A stretch of 37,226 nucleotides of DNA from assembly GCF_001949145.1 (NCBI RefSeq), contig NW_019091673.1:89592-126817 (forward strand), read 5' to 3'. Under the pieces are notes generated by a model. It saw nothing but the letters and a program-made list of their open reading frames with translations, made no database searches and had not been told where the DNA came from. Below, piece by piece: positions 11,566 to 23,500 of this stretch; the stretch's first letter is position 1, and each line of letters begins with the position of its first letter. A program made the translations under genes and the position numbers. Source of the DNA: Acanthaster planci. Lineage: Eukaryota; Echinodermata; Asteroidea; Valvatida; Acanthasteridae.

Positions 11566-13425
11566 CTGGAAATTTCATGTGCTTAAGAGAACTGTTATGA
11601 CACTCTGACACAGCAGTATCTATAATTTTCTTTTTTCTTTACTTCAGAAATTTCTTGTATCGTAAATGCCATTCACTTTTAGTATACAAAGTAACTAACT
11701 GAAATAGATGAATACAGATGATCGATGTGTCTGATTGTGGCATCAGATCTGCCAAGTTTTTCAGCAACAATCTTTATTGAAAAAAAGTATCCTGAAAGTG
11801 ATTGACCACTGTCAGTTATCTTTCAAACTTTAGCTCAGTAGGCCTACAGTAACAAAAAATCACAATAACTAGACAAATTATCCTAACAGTACACCCAAAA
11901 AGCACTGCTGCGTAGCAGTGATTCAAACAGTGCCGAATGAACGATTGTAATTATTATTTGCTGACAAGGCAAGTTTGCACGGCCAATCACTGGGCATCAC
12001 GTCCATTTACACACTCCACTACAGATGTGAGGGATGTACTCAGTGTCCAGCTGCTGTAATCAGTGTAGCCGTTCAGCTGGACACACTTGTTGAATTACTG
12101 TATCATGCACTGATAATTCCCAACAGCCATATCAACCAATGACTCATGCTGTATGCACACACTGCCTTCAGGAGGATTAAAAACCAAACTGTGTCACCAC
12201 TGCGACACCTTTCAGGATGCTTGGGATTTCCCACATTGCTAATAAACACCTGTACATGTATGGGGGAATGACAACACCTTCCACAACTTAAAACTGAAGC
12301 ATCCTAGGAGCGTTTACATAGGTTCATCATTGTCTTGTTGATTACATGACATACTCTAGCTCCCATCTGACCACTCTGCCTTTGTTGTTTTGTTAGTGTG
12401 GCCATAAAGAGTACAATCACACACAAGCCTGTGTGTTATTAAGTTACCTTCCAAAACATCTATTGATAGTTCTCTGTTAAATTCCCATCCACACTATACA
12501 CTCAAGATCCTCTGAACATCCCTGGGCATGCATTGTCAAATCCAGGCTCTATTCTTGTACCTCCATGTCATCCCCTCAATTAAAGTATCCAGTATCATCA
12601 TGCCTTGATTACAACACTGATATCATAACCTGATTGGATTTCACTACAGCCAGTGTTGTTCTGTCCCTACCTGACAAGAAAAAGAAAAGGTGAAGGAATG
12701 GAACATGTGAATTGTACGTACACTACACCCACGCAAATTGTTGGCGGAGTTGATTGAACTTTAAACTTCCGGATTGCAAGATGAAAAAGGCTCAACAAGA
12801 GTAATGGACTACTGTCCGGTATATGTACAAAAAACCTCTTAGCGAGAGGAGTCCAAGAAGAGATTGTTTCCATCAAGGAGCCCTACACATATGAGGGAAA
12901 AAAAAGAAAAAAATCCCTTAAACATGTAACATTAAAAAGTGTCATTCAGTTCTTCCATAAAATGCTGGCATGACTTGGCATTACATGTAGATCGAAAACT
13001 TCTGAGTTCATAAACTTGCACAATAAAACTTACACTTATGGACATTTGTACGTGAGATACACATACATGTGGTTTATCTTCTCATGAGGGTGGCAGAGAG
13101 ACATTAAATTTGTCTCTGTCACACTTGTTCTGCATCCATATATTTACTACATGTGCTGTGTTCAACTTGTGGAAGTACAAATGTACATATACCGGTACAT
13201 GAATGGTACTATGTACGTACATGTATGTACATACCAGTAGCATACATGTACAGTACATACGGTACATTATGCCTGCCAAATCTCCATGTGTACATAAGTT
13301 GATCACAGTGAAATACATGTATACGAACAGACACAAGTTTCCTTAAATTCAATTACACGTTCTTGTAACTTTCAATGACTGATATTCAAGTTTTGTTTTG
13401 ATAAGGTACATGTACCGGTACATAC
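11566..13425. other. No gene recognised
   Basis: Either promoter and 5' flank or intron of the p53-family gene, depending on whether the candidate exons at 13.4-13.6 kb are real. No feature is supportable. Confidence 0.5.
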
Positions 13426-13545
13426 TTGAAAATGATTCTATGGGTTGAGTTTCAACCTGAACTTCTACATTTCTGTTTCCAACATCCTTCTGGATAGGAC
13501 TCGGTCTCACTTCAATTAGAGGTGAAAACGTACAATTCACTACAA
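13426..13545 (-). CDS. Candidate upstream coding exon of the p53-family gene
   Basis: On the minus strand a pyrimidine-containing tract ending GTGTGGAG precedes 13545, and a fair donor TCAA|GTATGT follows 13426. The 120-nt segment is open in one frame, entering and leaving in phase 1. Its product (VVNCTFSPLIEV, then RPSPIQKDVGNRNVEV, then QVETQPIESFS) looks protein-like but matches nothing I know. It is phase-compatible with a possible extended form of exon 1 that begins at 11565 after TTTCCAG. Together they would add an N-terminal extension before the MSGEEE start, as the longest p63 forms have. The link to the p53 gene rests only on strand, order and phase. A non-coding intron segment that happens to be open is the alternative. 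Confidence 0.33.
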
Positions 13546-13594
13546 CTCCACACAAAAAGTCAATGATCTTTGTTCCCTGTCTTCAGTATCTTAC

Positions 13595-13619
13595 ATGTAT
13601 TTCCAATTGTGGACGCCAT
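13595..13619 (-). CDS. Candidate first coding exon (ATG in strong context)
   Basis: The minus strand carries GGTCAAGATGGCGTCC around 13619, a typical metazoan start context. It also resembles the YY1 element CAAGATGGCG that is often found just downstream of transcription starts. Eight codons (MASTIGNT) are followed by ACAT|GTAAGA, a reasonable donor in phase 1, which suits the acceptor of the candidate exon at 13545. The implied intron (13546-13594) is only 49 nt, unusually short for an animal gene, so the join is doubtful. If not spliced, this frame stops at a TGA after 19 codons. On the opposite strand the same stretch also looks like an internal exon (acceptor CTTCAG, donor ACAG|GTAAGT at 13641), so the strand itself is not certain. 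Confidence 0.25.
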
Positions 13620-13641
13620 CTTGACCTTTACACAAGTACAG

Positions 13642-15300
13642 GTAAGTTATGCACATTGATACCGGTAACTTCCCAGGTCAACTACCTCCATAAAGCACAA
13701 ACCAGGTTGTCAGGATGGGTACCAGGGATCCTACTGAATAAGGAATGCGTGTGCAGTACGTGGAATTGGGATTTACAATTCACTGCAATGTGCTGTGTAA
13801 TAAAATCTGCATTGTTAACTGAAGTCAACTTTATTGTGATAAGTTTACTGCGGATGTACCTCTGTGCAATACAAGTAAATTCAATTAATACAAAAACGTT
13901 TTGTGCAGCACATACATGTACATGCATTTCATTTTTCTACACTCTGAAAATACACACCAGGAACGCCCCGACCTAAATGTAAGAAACAAGTCACACTTTA
14001 AATGTATTGTGTTCTTCATTCTTTTTAGTTCTATCCACTACAGAACAAGCATCATAATAAGCACATGGACCAATTCTTATCCAGTAACTCGACATTCTTG
14101 CTAAGATTTGCAACTCAAGAATCCTCTCAAATGCAATGTGTAGGCCTGCTCTGTAGCCCCACAGCCAATGCTACAATCTACACACTTTTATGTTCACGTG
14201 CTGAGCCATCTAGACCCACAGTGTCTAGGGCCCTGCACTACTGAAGATTCTTAAGCACCTTGAGTGAGGGTTGTTTAAGTCATAAAAATTAAAAGATATT
14301 AGTTCAAGGGAATAAATGAAAATGATTTTTTAATGCAAGTTTGAAGGGTTTATTGGCACATTTAAAATTGAAATAAAATGAAATGCTGTACACATATACC
14401 AGTATATAGCAGAATATTCTTCCAGAATTAGGATTTCATTGATGCCTTAAAAAATGCCCACCTGAGATTTGGGGAACACTACATATATTTTCATTATGAC
14501 AGGAATTCTGCTGTTTGTATTGACTGGCCACTCAATAAAATTGATACACGTTCATATATGCAAAAGGAATTCCCAATCTTTTTCGCACCAGACACCGTGC
14601 AAATTTTGGCTAACCGCAAGCACGCCACATCTGTCAAAGGAATGACGGGCCAGAAGAAAAAAACAAGTAGTGTGGCAGGCGTCCGTAGATCTGTATTTTT
14701 AGTACCATTTTCCTGATACGGCCAAAACATTTTTCGTTTTCTTTTTTAAAAACATATCCATGTTACCTACAATGAGCACAAATTGCATACATGTAAACTG
14801 TATGCAGTCACAAAAAGAAAACATGGAAGTAGCGTACCAGTACATGTTGACTGTATAAAGTGAAACAGCATTTTTTTTCCCTTCTTTATTTGTGAATCTC
14901 TCAGACTAAACATTACATTATTCCGCTCGCTGCGCTGTGACTGCATGTCAGTTGAGGTGGACCACAAGCATGATGAACCCTGTCACGACAGTGGTCAGGC
15001 TATCCATTGGGCTGATGTATGTTGGCCAATCTGCATGATCTGGGTCAGCACTGGACGACTCATTAATATGCGGCATGAAAAGAGGAAAAAGCTGACCAGC
15101 TCGTCGCTGACCTGCACATGACTCACGTCTTTCTTATGCAAAGGCTATTACAAAACTGGCATGGGGAGGATATATCGGTGCTTGTATATGTATGTGCACA
15201 TGTATGAGTACATGTAGCGAGAACGTACCATATTGTGATTGCTTGTACACATGCATACCGCATTATACATGTACATATAGTCAATTCTTTATACATGTAC
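13642..15300. other. No gene recognised
   Basis: AT-rich non-coding sequence with scattered TACATGTA. Open frames are short and unlike proteins. Confidence 0.5.
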
Positions 15301-15846
15301 TCACGGACCATTTACCCAGGGATGTGCAACTTAAGCTCAGAGCTGGTTCAGTGCGTGTTACGGCTGGCACAATATCAAAGCAGAAATTAAGTTGGATTAT
15401 GTAACACTTTCTCTAATAATAAAACATATATTCCTGTCTACCACTTTGTTTTCTTGTAATATTTTAAGTCAGGGTACACCCTTTCTAAAAATATGCTGCT
15501 CAAGATATTTCATCCTATACATTGTACATTCTGAGAAAAGTGTACCACAAATTGGGGAATTTTGCCTCATTAAAACTTCAGTTCTCCTTGAAAACGATAA
15601 ATGAAGATTTATTCGTCAAAATGAATAGATTTAAGCACCGCGTCAGCGCGGTGTCTCGGCATAACCACGGCTGCACTGTACATGCTGCATGCTGCAACGC
15701 GTGTCATGTGGTCGCGAGTTTTTTTCGAGAAAGTCGAGAGCACCTACAGGGGTAATAGCAATCCGTAACACGCATGGACCAAGGTCGCACATGTGTTTGC
15801 ACTGGGGCCGCTCGCGGTTGCACATCCCTGGGTTAATGGTCTGTGA
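15301..15846. mobile_element. Putative non-autonomous DNA transposon with 30-bp terminal inverted repeats
   Basis: Bases 15301-15330 and 15817-15846 are inverted repeats matching at 28 of 30 positions; the shared core is CCCAGGGATGTGCAAC. A further inverted match (GCGTGTTACGG) lies inside both arms. There is no transposase frame in the 486-bp interior, so the element would depend on another copy. I could not find a convincing target-site duplication next to the repeats, so the exact ends and superfamily stay open. The right half is noticeably CpG-rich compared with its surroundings. Confidence 0.55.
15636..15653. repeat. Perfect GC-rich hairpin
   Basis: CACCGCG, loop TCAG, CGCGGTG: a 7-bp perfect stem with a 4-base loop and three CpG in the stem arms. 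It lies in the interior of the 15301-15846 element and may be part of its folded structure. Confidence 0.75.
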
Positions 15847-16006
15847 TGTGCTTCAGGTGCACATGGTCACATGTACAATACAGTGCATACATGTACATGT
15901 ACATGAACAACTAAAATGTGGATTTCAATATGCACATTGACACAATCTACAGAGTTTCTTCACCTCAATTTCAATAATTTGGGTATCATGACCAATCAGC
16001 AGGTAC

Positions 16007-16819
16007 NNNNNNNNNNNNNNNNNNNNNNNNNNNNNNNNNNNNNNNNNNNNNNNNNNNNNNNNNNNNNNNNNNNNNNNNNNNNNNNNNNNNNNNNNNNNNN
16101 NNNNNNNNNNNNNNNNNNNNNNNNNNNNNNNNNNNNNNNNNNNNNNNNNNNNNNNNNNNNNNNNNNNNNNNNNNNNNNNNNNNNNNNNNNNNNNNNNNNN
16201 NNNNNNNNNNNNNNNNNNNNNNNNNNNNNNNNNNNNNNNNNNNNNNNNNNNNNNNNNNNNNNNNNNNNNNNNNNNNNNNNNNNNNNNNNNNNNNNNNNNN
16301 NNNNNNNNNNNNNNNNNNNNNNNNNNNNNNNNNNNNNNNNNNNNNNNNNNNNNNNNNNNNNNNNNNNNNNNNNNNNNNNNNNNNNNNNNNNNNNNNNNNN
16401 NNNNNNNNNNNNNNNNNNNNNNNNNNNNNNNNNNNNNNNNNNNNNNNNNNNNNNNNNNNNNNNNNNNNNNNNNNNNNNNNNNNNNNNNNNNNNNNNNNNN
16501 NNNNNNNNNNNNNNNNNNNNNNNNNNNNNNNNNNNNNNNNNNNNNNNNNNNNNNNNNNNNNNNNNNNNNNNNNNNNNNNNNNNNNNNNNNNNNNNNNNNN
16601 NNNNNNNNNNNNNNNNNNNNNNNNNNNNNNNNNNNNNNNNNNNNNNNNNNNNNNNNNNNNNNNNNNNNNNNNNNNNNNNNNNNNNNNNNNNNNNNNNNNN
16701 NNNNNNNNNNNNNNNNNNNNNNNNNNNNNNNNNNNNNNNNNNNNNNNNNNNNNNNNNNNNNNNNNNNNNNNNNNNNNNNNNNNNNNNNNNNNNNNNNNNN
16801 NNNNNNNNNNNNNNNNNNN
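16007..16819. other. Assembly gap (813 N)
   Basis: A run of N. The two long open frames that appear to cross it are artefacts of reading N as open sequence. Any exon here is invisible. Confidence 0.99.
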
Positions 16820-17439
16820 TATGTGTACGGTATGTGTATAGTCTACCTAACATGGCTGAAACCTGTCAACCCAACAATCCCAGTCTCATTTAAAAAGGGC
16901 TCTACCTATTATACGTGGCACACACAGCCACACTCATGAGGTGGGCTGCAGGTGAACCGACACACATGTATATGTTTATTTGGATAATAGTTCTGACTAC
17001 AGAGGTGAGACATGCAACAAACTTTATTAAGGGCATTTGGATTGCTAAGGAATTCTATTACTCAATACAATTATTTTCCACCTCCTGCCTGCATGTACCG
17101 GTACATGTACATACCCCCAGTGCATGTACATGTACATGTGCATAACACTGAAGTATGATCTAACCCAATGCAGATGCCTCCCCTTTCCCAATGACACTGC
17201 TGCTCACACACAGGTGTGTTACTAAACAGCATGTACAAATATGGGACAAGATTCATCCCACTGCAGACATATTCATCTAACTATAGGTACGGTACCTGAC
17301 TTGAATTAAAGTATCAAAGGCAGGCGGCACAATTGCTCAATTAATTGCACACAACATGACGTCACGTCTAGGGCATGGACAGACAGTCAAGGACAAATAC
17401 ACAGCCTGTGCAATAAACCCAACCTACATGTATACGCAC

Positions 17440-17544
17440 CTGAAAACATCCAGAACTCTGACAGCATGATGGAAGACAGCGCAGCACAGAGGGGATGAGA
17501 AAGATCTGCCACCCTGGGCAGGTCCGGGGGCTCAAAATGTGGGG
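17440..17544 (-). CDS. Candidate exon, unrecognised product
   Basis: A GC-rich island stands out from the AT-rich surroundings. On the minus strand a very good acceptor (CCCTTACTCCTTGCTCTAG) precedes 17544 and a good donor (TTTTCAG|GTGCGT) follows 17440. The 105 nt between them are open, phase 1 in and phase 1 out, encoding PHFEPPDLPRVADLSHPL followed by a segment ending MLSEFWMFS. It contains an internal ATG 28 nt before the donor, so it could also be a first exon starting there. Its phase fits the candidate exon at 13545 and the possible acceptor at 11565. No family is recognised. The assembly gap at 16007-16819 lies between this exon and the others. Confidence 0.28.
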
Positions 17545-20500
17545 CTAGAGCAAGGAGTAAGGGCTTGGGACACTGGCTGGAGTGGGTACTGTAGTAGTGA
17601 TACATGTATGATACTTGAGTGTACATGTACATCCAAAAATATATCCAAGCACATACCAGTACACAGTGTACTTACTTCATGTTACTGAAGACTATACATG
17701 TGTAGGGATGCCCTTTCCATACAAGGGAGAGGTCAGGATTTCATTTCCGACTTTTTTTGTTTTGTTTTGTTTCTTTTTGTTTAGGGCAATGGAATGTTGA
17801 AACCTTTCTACCTGAGTACACTGTGTACATTCCATCATGTCCATCCTACCACAATCATTCTTATTTTGTTGACCCTCAGAAGGTTACAGTTTGTGAAATG
17901 CTTATCTTTTACAGCAGGAATAGACATTGCCGGTACTTCCGTTTGATGTGAAAATCCCTTCATGGCGCACATCTACACAAATGGTTGGACACTATAAGCC
18001 TCAGCTGCATTACTAATATGCCATGCAAGGTTCTAACTACATGTATCAGAGCACTTGACAGGCTAAAATTGCCAACTTATGAATCTGATGGTGCAACAGC
18101 ATTCTTATCTCTGATGGAAAAAATGTATCTGTACAAATCATTAGTCCAGTCAGTGTGCAATAATATCGACATTTCAAACTGAAAAGCACAGCTGAAATTT
18201 CACTGTACCGGTACATACTACATGTACATTCCTTTTCAAATCCACATTTTAATATTTACACTGCTATTTTTGCAAGGTACACATACCGATACATGTGTAC
18301 ACTAGTATGTACCCTTGTGGTTTTGTCTCGCGCACATCACTACTTTTCTAATTAAGGTTGAAGGTCACTGGGCCCTGGATGCCGCTCGCAAAAAATCCAG
18401 TTACATATAAATCCATCATACATGTGTACGACCCTGGCAATGACGCACACACTTACCTCGTACGCATGCACGCAATTACAGGGGACAAATTTCCTTGGAA
18501 ACCATGCTTGGTTAAAAGACCAAACTTACAGATGACGCCAACTGTGTATATGGCGTAAACTGCACACAGATTTTCATTGTCTTATCAATGTGTGGCGTCT
18601 ATAAAACTATTCATTCAATTTTCAAAAATTATCACCATTATCAAAAACACCACTGAAATTATTAATTGTGACCAAACTGAATTCTGAACATACATACAAT
18701 GCCTTTACATACATGTACATGTACGTATATATGAACATATGTACGCCTGCGCCATGTTATTCTTTATAACTGCAGTCTTTGATATTTTGACATACTGGTG
18801 AATAATGGAAAATTGAAAAACTCAAACCCCATGATTATCAATTTTTTGAATCTGTACAGATAAACATTACAGGTACACGGTACATATGTACAAAAATATA
18901 AGTTAACAGTGTCCATCTCTCAAAAAAAGTAACGACAACCTACAAAGTTACATACATGTATCAGTGCATTATACAATGTACCGGTACATGTATGGCCAAG
19001 AATGCTCACTGCATTCATGTGCAGGATGTACATTACATGTACAGTAGTTCAAAGGTAACAGGTAAATCACACAATGCACATTACAATGCATACATTTTTA
19101 TTGTGTATACAATACATGTGGTAAGTTCACTGTTTCAAACAGACTACTGTTTCATGTCATGTACATTTTTGTAACACTCAGCTCAGATCATTTCAGTGCA
19201 CAAACCACTGGGGAAAAACATCAACAAAATGCACAACAGTCCAAGGCTTTACAAATACATGTATATAAAAACAAACTGTATGCGGAACATGAGCCAGGTC
19301 ATGCTTTGACTCATTAACACTGTGTATGTGAAATACATGTACATGTAGATCAGTATTTAAAGAGATAGAATCTACTCTGGCAAATATTGGATATTTTGGC
19401 ACAGATGCTACATGTATGTACATGTAGGTACAAATGTACGACTTTCTGTTGCAATTATTTCACAGTGAGCCAATTTGGTACTCCACAAGCGCTTCCCCCA
19501 AAATGAAACGTCTAGGGTCATCTTGAACAGCAATTCAAGTATGTGTGCATGAGGTGTGTAAAAAGACAAATTGCCTGAAATGCTGAAAAAGTTGCCTGAC
19601 AACATTTGCACAACATTTCCATTTTACTGTGGCTTTATCTTTTCAACACTGCAAGGCTTTACTGGTACCACAAAGTGAAATTTACTTTGACAACTGTCCA
19701 AGTCAGGGTGCCTTCACATGGACGGTGTATACATGTACATGTACAGAATATAAAACCGATGGAAATCGCTGAAAGCTGAAATCATTTTGTGTACCTGCTA
19801 CCCTCTGCTGAAATTATCCATGGAGGTTTTTCATGACGGGCAAATGCAGTCAAGAATCGTACGGGGGTACCGTGTAAATGGAGGCACATACATTTTCAAA
19901 TCTGGGTATTTCCACTGGTAATTTAATGTGCATGTACATGTATGCCAAAATGTTAACAGACTTCAAAGGCACGCAAGATTCTCCACACATCTCTGTAAAT
20001 TGAACAATGACCATCAAAAATCAAGTGACTGAAAATCTTCTATACTGTACATGTAGGGTACACATAAAGAAAATGTTCACTTGTCCTCTACATGTGCATG
20101 TACCCAGTACATGTATAAATGCAAACCTGCAACCAGTATCAAATACGTGTGCAAACAGTACGTGTACAGTAGTTCAATATCAAAAATGTAGGCCAGTGGT
20201 TGGAATGATGCACACACCTGTCAAGTTGTAACCACTCAACAACTGACTGCTGCTAAATTCATATGGAACGCACATTTTCAAGAATGATTTAGGCAAAAAT
20301 GACATTTCATGTTTGCAGACCTCATGGAAAATGCTTTTAAAAAAGGGAAAAAGCACTTAAGCCACAGGCATAAAGGTAGTACTGAAATGTACATGTACAA
20401 AATGCACGTATTGCACTCTTTATTTTTATGCTGTCCCAAATCACCCGTTAGATGGTTTTGTTTTAGCCATTTACACCCCACAACAGCAATAGGCAAAAAT

Positions 20501-23500
20501 GCCCATTTGAGGCACACCTTTACAGAAAAATATACCTCTTTGTATAAAATTATTTAAATGGACCATGGGTATAAACACACGAAGCTGACATGGTACACAA
20601 TACATTGAATACCAGACACATCTATCGCAACTAAAATAACCCAGCAACGACTGAACAGCGACATACAATGTACGAGCATGTAAACACATTGCCTTCTAAC
20701 AGTTAACCTTTTACCAGAATGTGCAAGCTCCAGCTCACTTTCGGCAAATGCATCAACGGTGGATGTGAAAATATACAGAATCAATGAAATGAAGCATCAT
20801 CCCCTGAAAAACTGAACTGTACCGGTACATGTATGTGCGTCATCACTACAACACAGGTACTGAATGATCTAATTTGTAAGTGATGTATCCGTGAATCCTA
20901 CCTTAGTGGAACCCACAACTGTAATGCAGCAAGGTTGCTAAACTCTAGTTCACCAACACACGCACATGCACTATGTGGTGTGCCTCCGTATCTGCATGCT
21001 ATACATGTACAAGCACACATACACATAGAAGTGTATACAATCTGACATTGACTTCTGTACCTGTTTACTGACAGAATGCTGGAAATTTATGCTAAGCGAG
21101 GTATTGTATGCACAGCATCCAGCTGACAAACCAAACCAGAAGCTATCACATACTAGTACTGTATATGTACGGTACATGGCAGGCTGCTACTTGTTTAGTT
21201 CACTTCATTATTAGGTAGGGTGCAAACACATGATTTGTAAATTCAATAAAATATACTAAAAATAGAAACACAAAAACATGCGCATGTGGAGGTACACATA
21301 CATGTATGTACAAAGGTAACAGTTTGATACATGTATTTGAGCAAGTCAGAATTATATAAAAAGAATATCTGGAACAATCACGTGGTTAATTGTTCAATAT
21401 TAATGGGGAAAAAATTCTAAGAAAATACTCAACTTGACAAGCTTGCAAAACTCAGAGGAATACGTGTACTCAATATGGCTACATGTGCATGCAGTACATG
21501 CACTTACAGCAGCACTTCCCAAAAAGATCTGCATATCCCCTCCCTCCAACACTGCAATGGTTTGGACCAGTGAGTTGGTAGGATGCCAATATTTCTGATG
21601 ACGTTTGCTAAAACTGGTCAGCAGAGATACAGGTGAACTTCCGCACCACAGGCTATTATTGCCTCAAAACAAAACACTGTCATGTACGGACAATTACTGA
21701 CTCTACAGGGGAAAAAATTCAATACTGCATTGCTGGCAGCACAAGTGTCAGTTGTAATGCCTTCTACATTCATGTTGGAAATTCAATAACAGTCCGACAA
21801 ATACAGCCTGACAAAATTTAGTATTTGAGACGAGGATGTGCCAGTATCATGTACTACAGTTATTAACTCATACATAATGACTTACATGTACTATAATCTC
21901 TTCACAAAATGGCAATGTTGGTTGTGTGCGACAAGTCTAAAATAAAAATCAAACTACTGTAATAGTTAGCCCCGGTGCAAGCATGTACTCGTACACATAC
22001 ATGTAGAGTACAAGTAAGCCTACTATTAGGCAAACTGTACAAAAATTCACTGTTCTTCACAGTATCATGTACAGACAACACAATGACCAGTTATGTTATA
22101 TCAACAATGTCCAGTGTCCTACAAATTTGAGATGTCACAGATGTATGGTACATGATGACCCCTCCTTCCCTTACCCCAGTACATGTACTTCACACATACC
22201 AATAGATGCAATTTACATGTACATGTACATATCGTCTAGTATAAATTTTGCAAGGGACCTACAAGTTGGTGTTTTGTTCTCTTTCTCTCAGAACATACAT
22301 GTAATTTTGTCACTTTGCCCTCAATGTGAGTCTCAAAAGTGTACAGCTTCATTTAATTGGTCATCATCAGCCAAATGCAGTATGTCCCAATTGGCCAACT
22401 TTTCCTTTTACTTTCTTGTACCGCTTTCATCTACTCAACAGCTACATAATTCTCACTTGAACTGATCAAGTTCAAGATTTCTTTTTTTGGGGGGGGGTTT
22501 AACTCATCCTTACCAGTCACATCAACTCACAAGAGAATTTGAATTGCTGCCTGCTAACATGCCAAACTTGTGCACAATGCATTGTTCAGGATTTATCAAG
22601 AATGCTTGGCATTATAATAAATCGATTTATTAAAATCCCAACCAAATGTGTCCTAATAACAAAAAAGACTGCCATGATGGTAATGGCAGCAATTTTTTCT
22701 TGCCTGCTACGGCTTTACAAGCTTCCCTTCCTCTTCCCCCCCATTCCATTTTTATTCTCTTTTCTTATATGTGATTGTCCCAACTGTCTTAAATAAATTG
22801 CAACAGGGTCATTTTACCAAATCAACTTGGTTCCCCGAGCAAGTACATTCATTAAGACCAACATCATCAAAACCTGTTTACTCCGTACATGTACATACAT
22901 ACATTTACGGTACATCTCCTGCATATTTTGCTATCACTCAACTACCAGCAAATGTACGCTGACAGCAGTAAAACAATCTTTGTCAAAAGTCATAAAATGT
23001 GCACTTTTTGCCAAGCATTAGATGACAGACACTTCCTTCCTGTTTACATGACAGCTGCCACCTGCAAATAACAATGGTCCATTAACAATTTTAACTTTTT
23101 TCTTTCAAATTAAAAAACATGTACGAACTTGCAACTGCCAAAACACCATACATGTGCACAAAGGCACAGGCCTAATCCCATGCAGTGGCATTTTATAATT
23201 ATTAATGGAAGATGAATTCAGCTGACGCAAGCACCATTGTTCTGATCCACTTTTTCCTGTAGGCATTCAGGCTTACTATGTTTGATTCGGCAAAAAAGCC
23301 CAAGCAATGCAGACCTGCCTGCTTCATATCAAAGACAAAATAAAATTCCTGGACCTTTTCCAATGTGACACGACAGAGTAAATAAACTGGGCAAGCCCCA
23401 ACCAAATGCCAGCTTAGGTTTTCAGGAGGAAAAAGCAAAAGCATGCCCAGCACAGGGAAGGGGATATCGATAAGCAAAATGTGAATGATAAACAGAGAGA

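Noticed and set aside
13563-13976. 137-codon plus-strand frame
   Set aside because: Cys-rich, no domain, interrupted by good splice-like signals and opposed by more protein-like minus-strand segments.
15916-16893. Open frames of 285-325 codons on both strands
   Set aside because: They exist only because an 813-base N run is read as open; the real sequence in them is a few dozen codons.
22486-22497. Poly-G run as a structural or quadruplex signal
   Set aside because: A single G-run without further G-tracts nearby; probably a simple homopolymer.
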